Assembly (NCBI GenBank): GCA_965215755.1
Contig: OZ244119.1
Location: 6,262,001-6,326,000 of the forward strand
Source of the DNA: Tectiglobus sp965215755
Lineage (GTDB): Bacteria > Pseudomonadota > Alphaproteobacteria > Rhizobiales > Hyphomicrobiaceae
Length of the DNA: 64,000 nucleotides
Reading direction: 5' to 3'
The translations under genes were made by a program, and so were the position numbers. Shown here in pieces: positions 44,507-52,863 of this stretch. The notes below the pieces were generated by a model. That model was not told where the DNA came from, did no database searches, and saw nothing but the letters and a program-made list of their open reading frames with translations. The stretch's first letter is position 1. Each line of letters opens with the position of its first letter.

Positions 44507-44561
44507 CCGCCTGGCGCAGAACAAACGCAATCTGCGCATCCGTAAACTTCGATCGTCGCAT
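44507..44561 (-). pseudogene. IS3-family OrfA N-terminal remnant
   Basis: Reads MRRSKFTDAQIAFVLRQAE, the typical start of an IS3-group OrfA, and is cut by the IS66 insertion. The continuation on the other side of IS66 does not resume the family sequence, so the older element was already decayed. Confidence 0.65.
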
Positions 44562-44969
44562 CAGTTCTCTCCTCATGAGCCCGAAAGATCTTAAGCAGAA
44601 AATTCTGGCAGATGGCGGTCCAGTTTCCTGGGAGCAGGTCATGAGAACGTTTATTATCGGGTAAGGGGCAAGCTACCAAACGCTAAAACTCTCAAATCTC
44701 TTATGGAGCTAGTAGCATTCAGCAAATTCTAGCAACGGTATCAAAACAGTCTGCGTCCGCACATTTGCCACGATACTGATTGACCCCAGTGCCTTTCCCA
44801 TACCTAGCTGCAGCATTACAATGTGTTGGCGTCTTCCCACAGTTGAGTACGGCCACCATCACCACGGCTCGGATTTACCATGAAAGCTCGCCGCTACAGG
44901 AACTTTGCAGTTTGATAAACCGAGGGGGCTGTCAGCCCCCCCCCCCGCTCGGGCAGAACATAAGAGTTG
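44562..44969. other. Intergenic with GC-rich hairpin and C11 tract
   Basis: About 400 bp without a supported gene. Contains a GGGGGCT / AGCCCCC hairpin (44924-44940) that runs into eleven consecutive C (44936-44946), just past the stop of the OmpA-like gene; it may act as its transcript end. Confidence 0.5.
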
Positions 44970-45602
44970 CTAGCCACTTAAATTGACAAATTCTACTCTC
45001 CGGTTCTTGCTTGAGTAAGGTAGAGACGGCACGCTCAGCTTGCTGTAACCGTACCCAACAGTGAACAAACGACTGGCGTCAATATCGAAATTCCTTACGA
45101 GATGACTCGCGATTGCATCCGCACGCATTTCCGACAATCGCTTATTGTAACTGGCCGTTCCCTTGCGATCTGTATGACCCGCAATAAGAATGTCCTGGCC
45201 ATCGAACTCGACATCAGACAGTGCTTCTCCGATATCGCGAAGTTTGGAATAGGCTTTATCGGTTATATCGGCAGAATTGAAAGGAAAGTAGATTTGGAAA
45301 TCGATTCTAGGTTTCCTGAGTGTAACACCATAAAGTTTATCGAGTTCATCAGGTCCTAAGCCGCGTCTACTGCGGCGCATCTCCTTAAATTGCTGAATAG
45401 TCGCGTCCCCTGTGGGCTCACCTCCGCCACCGCGCCGTCTTCTCCGGCGCAAACGCTCCTTGATATGTATGACCGCATTGGAACCGGAAGCCAGCGCAAA
45501 TTCGACTCCGAAAAGGGAAGCAGTCGCAAGGCTTGCACTGCCGGCACCAAAGAGGCGAAACAGATCACGCCGGTCAATACTAGAAAAACTATTTACTGCC
45601 AT
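44970..45602 (-). CDS. OmpA-like peptidoglycan-binding protein with Tat-type signal
   Basis: 210 residues. N-terminal signal with twin arginine (DRRDLFRLFGAGSASLATASLFG), then an arginine-rich stretch of six R and four G (near residue 55), and an OmpA C-terminal domain: IDFQIYFPFNSADIT, IAGHTDRKGTASYNKRLSEMRA and KNRRVEFVNLSG, containing the DAP-binding Asp and Arg positions. Expected to anchor to peptidoglycan from the periplasm. Downstream (36 bases) of the FGE-like gene and probably cotranscribed. Confidence 0.85.
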   Translation of the reverse strand: MAVNSFSSIDRRDLFRLFGAGSASLATASLFGVEFALASGSNAVIHIKERLRRRRRRGGGGEPTGDATIQQFKEMRRSRRGLGPDELDKLYGVTLRKPRIDFQIYFPFNSADITDKAYSKLRDIGEALSDVEFDGQDILIAGHTDRKGTASYNKRLSEMRADAIASHLVRNFDIDASRLFTVGYGYSKLSVPSLPYSSKNRRVEFVNLSG

Positions 45603-45638
45603 CGACTTGTTCCTTTCATAGCTCTGACTTCAACGATA

Positions 45639-46979
45639 TCACTTTGGTTCTGTCCTTTGCTGAACGGTCCCACTCTTCAAAGACGCCGCGACGCGAAACC
45701 CAACACGGTTGAAGCGCTGCGTCGCAACACCAGCCCAACGGTATCCCGAGCGAATATCCTTGGCCCAATCGCTCCAGCCGCCTCCGCGCTGAACCCGGCG
45801 CGAACAATCGCCAACTAGTCGCGCTGTAGAGCTAGAGTTTCCGGTATCATAAGTAGCGTTCCAACAATCTTGTACCCAGTCCGCTGAATTCCCGTGAACC
45901 TGAAAAAGTCCCCATGGATTCGAGTTGTATCGATCAACCGCAACGGTCCCCTTTGCAGCTTGTCTTGATCCAGGTTTTCCAAATGCTCGAGCTTCTTTAG
46001 GTAGGTTTTCTGGTCTCTGCGATCGCTGATGGTAGCGAGCTCGATTGGGATCTACCCGGTTGCCCCACCAGTAAGCAGTCGTGGTACTAGCCCGTGAAAC
46101 ATACTCACGCTCAGCTTCTGACAAGAGTCGGTAGGATCGCTTTGTTTTTTTGGACAACCACGCAACATACCGTTGTGCTTCCTGCCAGCTGACGCAGACT
46201 ACCGGATGGTCAAGAGATTGCTGAAAGCCGGGCGAACGAAACGTCAGCCCTTCACGCTCCTCAAGCCGACCGCCAGCCTCAACGACACAGGACGTTCCCA
46301 TCGATTGCCCTGTCTCGCGAGCAAAACGATCAAACTCACCCAGTGTTATAGGATAGCGACCAACCGCAAAGCCCGCTGAAACCTTTACGGTGCGCACCGG
46401 CTGTTCAAATTTTGGATGGGCACGTTCGTGCTTCGGTGAGCCCATTTTGAATTCACCTGATGGGATCACAATCATCTCAGGACAATCTTCACAATCACGG
46501 AAGCTAGAGAGGGGTATTGGAGCTTTTTGCTCTCCTGCATATTTTTTCTCGCGCGACGGCTTCCTCTCCTCGTTATCCGAGGCAACCTCCGCACGCTTGT
46601 CCTGCCTATCAGCAGGCTGGGGCACTCGCCTCAATACGCCCAGCTCGCAATCATCCTCACTAGGCCGAACAGCGACAACAAATGCGATCTCATCATTCGA
46701 ATACTTTCTAACCTGGTAGTGACAGTTAAAGTGGTGCTGACGATAGCGAATGACGAAGTAGTCCGCATTATCGTGTTTAATATCGCCAGAGCCCAGCTTA
46801 TAGTGGTGCACCGAGCTGTCATCGTGAATGACGATCCGCAATTGCGTTCCCTCCCTGTCCCAGGTACCTGCCAAAGGTGCAATTCGGTCTTGAGCGGCGG
46901 CGCATGGTGGGTAAATTAAGCCAGCACCAACAAATGCCATAGCTCCGCTCATGAGCAAGCTTCGAAGCTGGCCCGACAT
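45639..46979 (-). CDS. Exported FGE/SUMF1-like domain protein with N-terminal two-cysteine domain
   Basis: 446 residues; ATG at 46979 chosen because GGAGG lies 5 bases upstream. Parts: signal peptide (SLLMSGAMAFVGAGLIYPPCAAAQ), an about 85-residue domain (LAGTWDREG ... FNCHYQV ... DCELGVLRRVP) resembling the small secreted domains of this island, a charged linker, then a formylglycine-generating-enzyme (C-type-lectin-like) domain: MIVIPSGEFKMGS, PITLGEFDRFA, PVVCVSWQEAQRYVAWL, GNSADWVQDCW, RGGGWSDWAKDIRSGYRW, RVGFRVAAS. The cysteine pair of true FGE just before the GFR motif is absent, so sulfatase activation is unlikely; a binding or other role is inferred. Confidence 0.86.
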   Translation of the reverse strand: MSGQLRSLLMSGAMAFVGAGLIYPPCAAAQDRIAPLAGTWDREGTQLRIVIHDDSSVHHYKLGSGDIKHDNADYFVIRYRQHHFNCHYQVRKYSNDEIAFVVAVRPSEDDCELGVLRRVPQPADRQDKRAEVASDNEERKPSREKKYAGEQKAPIPLSSFRDCEDCPEMIVIPSGEFKMGSPKHERAHPKFEQPVRTVKVSAGFAVGRYPITLGEFDRFARETGQSMGTSCVVEAGGRLEEREGLTFRSPGFQQSLDHPVVCVSWQEAQRYVAWLSKKTKRSYRLLSEAEREYVSRASTTTAYWWGNRVDPNRARYHQRSQRPENLPKEARAFGKPGSRQAAKGTVAVDRYNSNPWGLFQVHGNSADWVQDCWNATYDTGNSSSTARLVGDCSRRVQRGGGWSDWAKDIRSGYRWAGVATQRFNRVGFRVAASLKSGTVQQRTEPK

Positions 46980-47036
46980 ACTAGCCTCCATTTTAGTAAG
47001 TGCTGTGGGGTCGCCGCCTCAACCCCACATTCACGA

Positions 47037-47456
47037 TCACTGCCGTGTTCGATTCAAAGTACCATTGATACAGCGGAACTTGTCTTTGAATTGGGGGCTG
47101 TCCTCACTAACTAAGCGAAGATTAATTTTATTACCTTCGCCGCCCGAAATAATGCTGATATTGTATCTGCATTTAAATCCTTTCGAGTAACGCAATACGT
47201 AGCCCGCTCCACTGTCGTCTTGCCGATAGGCACCCGTCAGAACCACACCGGGCTCGATCTCATCCTCAAATACGGCGTTATTGTCACGTATCCGAAATGA
47301 AATTGTGCGGCCACCTCGATCTGAAACCCATTTACCGAGCAAGTTTCTCAATGCCTTATCGGCAAGTGTTCCTTGTGCACTAGCTTCGTAGGTAAAAGTC
47401 ACGGCTCCAATGGCAACAGCGATTGCAGCTGAAATATTTGCAGCAGATTTCATCAT
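47037..47456 (-). CDS. Small secreted protein, divergent two-cysteine domain
   Basis: 139 residues: signal peptide (AAIAVAIGAVTFTYEASAQ) and one domain with LLGKWVSDRGG, KGFKCRYNISI, NKINLRLVS and KFRCINGTLNR. The spacing of GxW, CxY, LxL and CxxGxL matches the C-terminal domain of the two S8 peptidases. Ends 58 bases before the FGE-like start; same direction. No named family recognised. Confidence 0.7.
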   Translation of the reverse strand: MMKSAANISAAIAVAIGAVTFTYEASAQGTLADKALRNLLGKWVSDRGGRTISFRIRDNNAVFEDEIEPGVVLTGAYRQDDSGAGYVLRYSKGFKCRYNISIISGGEGNKINLRLVSEDSPQFKDKFRCINGTLNRTRQ

Positions 47457-47496
47457 CTTCTTTCACTCTGTTAGACGTTCTGAACGGGATCAACAA

Positions 47497-47853
47497 TCAA
47501 TTGCTCACGCGTTGGAGCTGACCAGATGGGCAAAAATCTGCGCTCTGCGTTTCGTCTGCAACTTCCAGATTCAGCAACTCACCAAATGCTGTGGTAACCA
47601 TCCGGTAAGCGCACCTGGTGCCTTGGTGCTTGTGATAGTGAATTTCATAATCGGCTGAACCCTTTCCGCGCTTAATTGTGGCAGCACCGAATTTGGGATG
47701 GAACCAGCGGTTTTTCCTAATGACGATGACACCTGCACCATTTGGCATCAACCAACGACCTGAAAGCTTTATTCGGTCCGCTTGGGCTGCGGTTGTGCAA
47801 AAAACGCTGGCCGCAATTAAGCTAGCCATGCCGATTGTCTTCGTGAAATGCAT
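47497..47853 (-). CDS. Small secreted protein consisting of the two-cysteine domain
   Basis: 118 residues from the ATG at 47853 (GAGGAG about 9 bases upstream; an ATG 9 bases earlier lies directly on that site). Signal peptide to AAQAD, then LSGRWLMPNGAGVIVI, RWFHPKFGAA, GTRCAYRMV, LLNLEVADETQSADFCPSGQL. Nearly every marker residue matches the C-terminal domain of the S8 peptidase at 34122-36137, so this is a free-standing copy of that domain. Confidence 0.8.
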   Translation of the reverse strand: MHFTKTIGMASLIAASVFCTTAAQADRIKLSGRWLMPNGAGVIVIRKNRWFHPKFGAATIKRGKGSADYEIHYHKHQGTRCAYRMVTTAFGELLNLEVADETQSADFCPSGQLQRVSN

Positions 47854-47862
47854 GTCTTCCAT

Positions 47863-48178
47863 CTCCTCTCATGAACTTTTGTGGAAGTCAGAATTTGGAT
47901 CAATTCCAACTTCTTGTAGTTCATTTCCTCGTATCCAATCCAATTTACGCCTAGCCGATGAACGTGACAACAAAGCTTCGTTCGTTTGGTTTCAGCCTTC
48001 TGTCACCGGCCAGTTGCCTGCTGCTGATCGGGACAACCTGAACATCGGCGATTTTCGTGGCATAATCTAGGGCATCGGACGGCCAACTGCTTGGTGCTCT
48101 CCAAATTATTTGGAAGCCGCAACATTCCTCGTCAAAAATAAGGGATATTTGTCACGCGTATGGATGCAAATTCGTGAC
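47863..48178. other. Intergenic, no gene seen
   Basis: About 315 bp between the small secreted protein gene and the next hypothetical gene; no coding signal. Likely contains the promoter for the 47853-to-44970 run. Confidence 0.45.
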
Positions 48179-48763
48179 TTAACCATGCGATTGAATTTTC
48201 TTTCGAGCGGTTCTCAAACAATCTCCATAAATCCCTTCAAGTATTCCGTTGGGCCGAACAAGAACAACCCTGAAAACTGACAACTCACGTTCTATCAGCC
48301 CAGCTTTACCACACGCTACAAGTGTCTTCCGAGTGGTCTCATCCGACATTACGGTCACTAGAAACCTAGCCATGCTTGACTGGTCAATTGCTCCGTTTTC
48401 GTCGCTCCAAATCTTTAGGGCTCGCGGGCGTACTTCACCATCAAATATTGAACTAAGGAGCCGGTCTTTCCGCAAACCCATTCTTTGGCATTTGTCGCGA
48501 TCCTTCAAAAGATTCGTAATATATTCATTATGACGCTCAATAAGCCCATCGAACTCAACTTCCGTATTGATCTCGAAGCTGACGATTAGGAAAATAAACT
48601 CGGCTAACTGGTAAGTTGCATCGCTGCGAAGCGCAGCAATTGTCTCCCTTTCACTTGTCTGATTGAATTCGACTACGCGATTGCTGAACTCGAGGCGTGC
48701 TTCGCGATAAGCCTGAAGCGCCTCAAGATCTAACCGAATTTCGTCGGCTTCGTTGTCTGTCAT
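48179..48763 (-). CDS. Hypothetical cytoplasmic protein
   Basis: 194 residues, no signal peptide, mostly charged and probably helical (LDLEALQAYREARLEFSNRVVEF), with one hydrophobic stretch AEFIFLIVSFEI that could be a buried helix or a single membrane pass. No motif recognised. Starts 12 bases after the stop of the secreted protein gene upstream, so the two are probably cotranscribed. Confidence 0.6.
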   Translation of the reverse strand: MTDNEADEIRLDLEALQAYREARLEFSNRVVEFNQTSERETIAALRSDATYQLAEFIFLIVSFEINTEVEFDGLIERHNEYITNLLKDRDKCQRMGLRKDRLLSSIFDGEVRPRALKIWSDENGAIDQSSMARFLVTVMSDETTRKTLVACGKAGLIERELSVFRVVLVRPNGILEGIYGDCLRTARKKIQSHG

Positions 48764-48775
48764 TCCTTGGTTCGC

Positions 48776-49171
48776 CTATTGCACTGGCTTGCGAGGCCGC
48801 ACAACATTAATCAAATCCGTCTGACCTTCGACAGGTGTTGCTGAGGACTTCATACCGTCAGATTGGTTTTTGTCAGGCTCAACCGGTTTAATTGACTTCT
48901 CAGCGTCCAGCTCATTAAGCTTGGAATCAACATGTGACGCAGCCTGGCCTGATTGAGCGAGGACAATCGATCGTGGGCTGCCGACTGCCCTGCGGCGATA
49001 GAATTCTTTCCCATTCACAGGCTGAGCGACAGGCGCGCTCTTGATACAGCCATACTCAGCCGTGTCGAGCTGGATTGGCCCGTTGTCGATCAGCGAGGCT
49101 GACATCACGGACAATAATAGAGCAGACACAGAAACCATCAGCAGACCTACGCATTGGCTAATACATGGCAA
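48776..49171 (-). CDS. Hypothetical small exported protein
   Basis: 131 residues: a hydrophobic N-terminus (CVGLLMVSVSALLLSVMSAS) and a polar, probably disordered remainder rich in Lys, Ser, Pro and Asp, ending VVRPRKPVQ. No family recognised. First gene of a two-gene unit. Confidence 0.55.
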   Translation of the reverse strand: MPCISQCVGLLMVSVSALLLSVMSASLIDNGPIQLDTAEYGCIKSAPVAQPVNGKEFYRRRAVGSPRSIVLAQSGQAASHVDSKLNELDAEKSIKPVEPDKNQSDGMKSSATPVEGQTDLINVVRPRKPVQ

Positions 49172-49731
49172 TCCAGCCCTTGCCGCCAGTAGAAGGAGAA
49201 GCTCTTATGAAGCCCCTCTTAGGGAAGTACTTATGGGTTCATCCATTCAAAGCCAACCACCTTACAAACAACGTAGCACACTCGGCGCCAGTAAACTTCA
49301 ACAAGTTGATAAGGTCCTGTCAAGTCTGATTGGTTTGACGTTTGCGGGAGCATAGTTCCAGAATTGAGTTTAGCAGCCATATGGCCCTAATTCCCGGGCT
49401 TAGAACTATACCGGCACTTCCCAGGGCGGCCGTTAACTGATCGCCAAGATCAATGCTCTCTCCGCGGAGTAATTGACCATTTCAACATCCCACTGCTCAG
49501 CCTTGCTAAGTCGTCGAATAAATTTCTTGCACAGCTCCAAGAACGATTTCGATTTCTGGCGGGATGGTCATAGCTGATAGCCGTTGCAACTCACACACAG
49601 TAAATGCGGTATTTCACATACCGAAGACACCATTTCAGCGTCCAAAGTTGCACTACGCAGATGCTGGCTGGTCGGAAAGTTCAAAGTCAAAGAACACGAC
49701 TGCAGTAGCCCTTAGACACTAAGAACCAAAG
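49172..49731. other. 560-bp stretch without a supported gene
   Basis: Stop codons are frequent in all frames and no ribosome site plus frame combination stands out. May carry a promoter for the unit that ends at 48179 and the 3' region of the next operon. Confidence 0.5.
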
Positions 49732-51060
49732 TTAACGACCACTTCTGTGCATAGGCTTACTAACGATCCCATTTACGATAATGCGATCAAGGCCCGGTCC
49801 GCCGCGTTTTCTCCTAGAACGATTGGATGCCGCAAACCAGTTCCGCACGCCTATCGCAACTTGGAAATTATAGTCGGCAGCCACAAGTGCTGAGCCAGTG
49901 CTTCTCTGACCACAGCGAGTAGAAACTGATGGTGGACTACCAAACGGGACCCCAATTGGAAGGTTTCTGAACCAACAACTTGCTTCGCTCCATTGCGCGC
50001 CTTTAGGAGGTAACAATGGCGCCGCATTTGGCCACTGAGCCGTGGAATGGCAGGAAACACAAGAGGACTGAGGATCGTCAATTGGACCGTTCATACGTCC
50101 TCCACGGCCCAACGTACTTCGAAATCTTGTCTGCTCCAAGATCCGACTCTCTTGCGGCCTTAATCCCTTGTTGGCCTGCTCATCCGAAAGCAATGGGTCA
50201 TTACCCCACATCAGGCCAATCGGTCGCAACTTTGATAAGACGTTTGCGCTTGGACTCGTCAATCCATCGTACGCAAAACTCCCGAAGACCCAGCCGGTGT
50301 GGCTATTCGCTCGGTTGTCTCGGACGGCAATATCAACTTGCAGCAACCTTAATGTTGCAGGCTCTCTTGCCCCGCTCCCCGGGCACTGATTTGGATCTAC
50401 ATCTGTTCGGACATGAATGTTGGCAAGAATAGTTGGAGAATCACGAAGCTCCGGAACTTCATTAACAGTGGCTTCGGTAAATTGAAACTTTGCAATGACT
50501 GACCCATCTCCAAATGGCAAGCGACCCAAGTCTGGAGGTCCTGACTCTTGGCGAACAGGCGCCCAAATCCGCGCGAGCGTCCGCGCAGCCGTTCCATCGA
50601 AAATTACCAGAGCCCAGTTCTGACGACACCCGCGGTGTTTTTGACCAAGCTCACCGGCCAATGAATTTCGACCGCGTGTCAGGCCCGAGATGAAGTCCCT
50701 TCCATATGGACCCGGTCCCATCCAAGGTGCATGGTACCATAGCCTCCTCGTATTGTCGCCAACACGCCAAGTCGAATGGTTCTGGCCCTCCATAACGTAT
50801 TCAAGAAGCTCAAATAGGTATTCACGTGGATTTTTCCTAAAATCGAACTCTTCCCAAGGCCGCGATGATTGTCTTCGTTTCCCCAGTGGAAAAGCGAAGT
50901 TCGGTACAAAAACCGCACCTTTCCAATCGCGTGGCGGTCGCTCAGAATTGTCGAGCTCAGCTGCAATCGCAGGCCTATCGGACATCGCCTCATCAACTAG
51001 AGAGAATGCCAGCACGCAGCCAATGAATAACTGCATCAGTCGGATGCCGTGTTTGAACAC
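49732..51060 (-). CDS. Exported protein with one c-type heme motif
   Basis: 442 residues. Signal peptide RLMQLFIGCVLAFSLVDEAMS; a large globular part with WYHAPWMGPGPYGRDFISGLTRGR-like text (I recognise the pattern YHAPWMxPGPYGRDFI from uncharacterised secreted proteins), LRLLQVDIAVRD and GLMWGNDP; then a single heme-binding motif SCVSCHSTAQWP near residue 350. A possible redox protein; no methionine ligand is obvious. It starts 6 bases after the stop of the S8 peptidase gene, so the two are almost certainly translated from one message. Confidence 0.7.
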   Translation of the reverse strand: MFKHGIRLMQLFIGCVLAFSLVDEAMSDRPAIAAELDNSERPPRDWKGAVFVPNFAFPLGKRRQSSRPWEEFDFRKNPREYLFELLEYVMEGQNHSTWRVGDNTRRLWYHAPWMGPGPYGRDFISGLTRGRNSLAGELGQKHRGCRQNWALVIFDGTAARTLARIWAPVRQESGPPDLGRLPFGDGSVIAKFQFTEATVNEVPELRDSPTILANIHVRTDVDPNQCPGSGAREPATLRLLQVDIAVRDNRANSHTGWVFGSFAYDGLTSPSANVLSKLRPIGLMWGNDPLLSDEQANKGLRPQESRILEQTRFRSTLGRGGRMNGPIDDPQSSCVSCHSTAQWPNAAPLLPPKGAQWSEASCWFRNLPIGVPFGSPPSVSTRCGQRSTGSALVAADYNFQVAIGVRNWFAASNRSRRKRGGPGLDRIIVNGIVSKPMHRSGR

Positions 51061-51066
51061 TCTGAT

Positions 51067-52824
51067 CTACCTGCTTTCCTCTCGAAGAAACTTTCCACTA
51101 GGGCAATAGTCACTGGATTGAGTTGCGTTTATGCTTTCGAGGTTAAGCACTTGCTCGGAAAGAAAGCGATACCGATAAATACATGTGACACCGGTCTGCT
51201 GAGAGTATGACACACGAATGATGTCCCCCTCGACACGGAGACGAGCTAAGCCAAACTGAGCATGCAACCATTCCCCGCCTGAAATCTCAAAAATAAATTC
51301 GCCACTTGGCGCACGCCAAACAGCTGCAAGTACTGGTTGTTCAGCCTTTGCCACCTCATCCACAGATCGGATCAAACGACCAGCATCAAGCTGGCCCGGG
51401 CCACAAGGTTTGCGACAAGCGCCCTTCACCAATGGGGCAAGACTTTCAACCAACCGTTTCGTGATAACCTTCGGTTTGCCTATCAACTCAGGCTCTACCG
51501 ACAGGAGTAGAGCAAGCGCGCCTGAAACATGAGGCGCCGCCATTGACGTGCCTTCATAAGCTACGATCCCCAACTTGTTAAGGCTAGTAGGCGCGATGAT
51601 GCTCCATACTCCCGCCGCGTTGCCACGACGGTCCTTTTGCCGAGTATTGCCACCAGGAGCGATTAGCGTGACGTCGCCAAAATTAGAGTAAGATGCTAAC
51701 TTTCCATACTGGTCATGAGCTGCAACAGAAATTACTCCCGGGCATCCAGCAGGGAGCTCATTTTTGATATTCTGCTTGTCGTTTCCAGCAGCGACCACAA
51801 CAACGGCGCCAGCCTTCCTCGCGTCATCTATCGCATCCATCAGATAGCCGGCAACATCCGGAACGCAAGGCATCAAGCCACTCAGGCTGAGATTCAATAT
51901 CTGTGCGGGCCGCTTGTTTGGCGGCACACCATCAACATTAAGCCCTGCAGCCCACCTTATCCCATCCGCTATGTCACGAATCGAGCCGCCTTGACGACCT
52001 AGCACTCTTATTGGAACTACCGTTACTCTCCAATTTACACCTGATATTCCTATCCGATTGTTTGTTCCAACAGCACCAATTGTACCGGCGACGTGTGTGC
52101 CGTGTGAACCATCTTGTGGAAACGGGTCTTTGGCATTTCCATTTCGTTTCTCACCATCGATTGAAACAAACGAATAGCCTTTGGCAACATTCCCAGCCTT
52201 CGAAATATCAGGGTGAGCATCATAGATTCCGGTATCCAGTACTGCCACGACAATCGAACGTTTCCCTCGTATCTTCCGCTTCCAGGCAGCAACGGCATTC
52301 ATGCCTGTGGGTGCCGGCATATAGTGCCAATGGCGATCACCCAAAAACACTGGATCATTCGTAAGACCCTCTCCCCGATGGGACTGCAATTGATTTGAAA
52401 GTAACGCCACACCACCCAATTGGGGATTGCCTGGGATGCTTAATATCCAATTCGGATGAACGAACTTAATTCCCGGATCGCGACGCTTCAAAGCTATCGC
52501 TATGTTTTCAACGATATCGGCTTCTAGCGCTGAATCGTTACGTATTTGCGACTGAACGCCAAGTGCAAGACCATAGGAGATTGTGAGATTGCGGACCCCG
52601 ACCCGACTCGGCTGGGCGAGCTCAACATCCCCAGCCTGTCCGACACTAGCTAGACGATAGTTTTGTCCAAAGCTCGCCATCCCTTCTTCGCGAGCTTCTT
52701 CCGAGACGTAACCGATAATGAGCTCACCTTTCACGTAAGGCACGTGACTCAGATTCTGTGCTACGACAGCGGAACTCCAGAGCACTATGAAGGTCAGAAA
52801 ACTCATTAGAAAAGATTGGGGCAT
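51067..52824 (-). CDS. Exported S8 peptidase, second copy, with C-terminal two-cysteine domain
   Basis: 585 residues from the ATG at 52824 (a GTG three codons earlier is possible). Signal peptide SFLMSFLTFIVLWSSAVVAQ; prodomain KGELIIGYVSEEA to VHPNWILSIPG; catalytic Asp197 in VAVLDTGIYDAHPDIS, His244 in GSHGTHVAG, Asn in VAAGNDKQ, Ser427 in GTSMAAPHVSGA; C-terminal domain about residues 497-585 (AVWRAPSGEFIFEI, EWLHAQFGLA, TGVTCIYRY, QSSDYCPSGKF). Paralogue of the S8 protein at 34122-36137 in every part. Followed by the heme-motif protein gene. Confidence 0.92.
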   Translation of the reverse strand: MPQSFLMSFLTFIVLWSSAVVAQNLSHVPYVKGELIIGYVSEEAREEGMASFGQNYRLASVGQAGDVELAQPSRVGVRNLTISYGLALGVQSQIRNDSALEADIVENIAIALKRRDPGIKFVHPNWILSIPGNPQLGGVALLSNQLQSHRGEGLTNDPVFLGDRHWHYMPAPTGMNAVAAWKRKIRGKRSIVVAVLDTGIYDAHPDISKAGNVAKGYSFVSIDGEKRNGNAKDPFPQDGSHGTHVAGTIGAVGTNNRIGISGVNWRVTVVPIRVLGRQGGSIRDIADGIRWAAGLNVDGVPPNKRPAQILNLSLSGLMPCVPDVAGYLMDAIDDARKAGAVVVVAAGNDKQNIKNELPAGCPGVISVAAHDQYGKLASYSNFGDVTLIAPGGNTRQKDRRGNAAGVWSIIAPTSLNKLGIVAYEGTSMAAPHVSGALALLLSVEPELIGKPKVITKRLVESLAPLVKGACRKPCGPGQLDAGRLIRSVDEVAKAEQPVLAAVWRAPSGEFIFEISGGEWLHAQFGLARLRVEGDIIRVSYSQQTGVTCIYRYRFLSEQVLNLESINATQSSDYCPSGKFLREESR

Positions 52825-52863
52825 TTTTTCCACATTAGTAACATGCTGGCTGACAAATATAAA

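Noticed and set aside
44936..44946. C11 tract as a phase-variation switch
   Set aside because: It lies after the stop of the OmpA-like gene and outside any supported coding or promoter region; part of a hairpin.
45639..46979. Diversity-generating retroelement target (FGE/C-type-lectin fold)
   Set aside because: No reverse transcriptase and no template/variable repeat pair noticed within the window.
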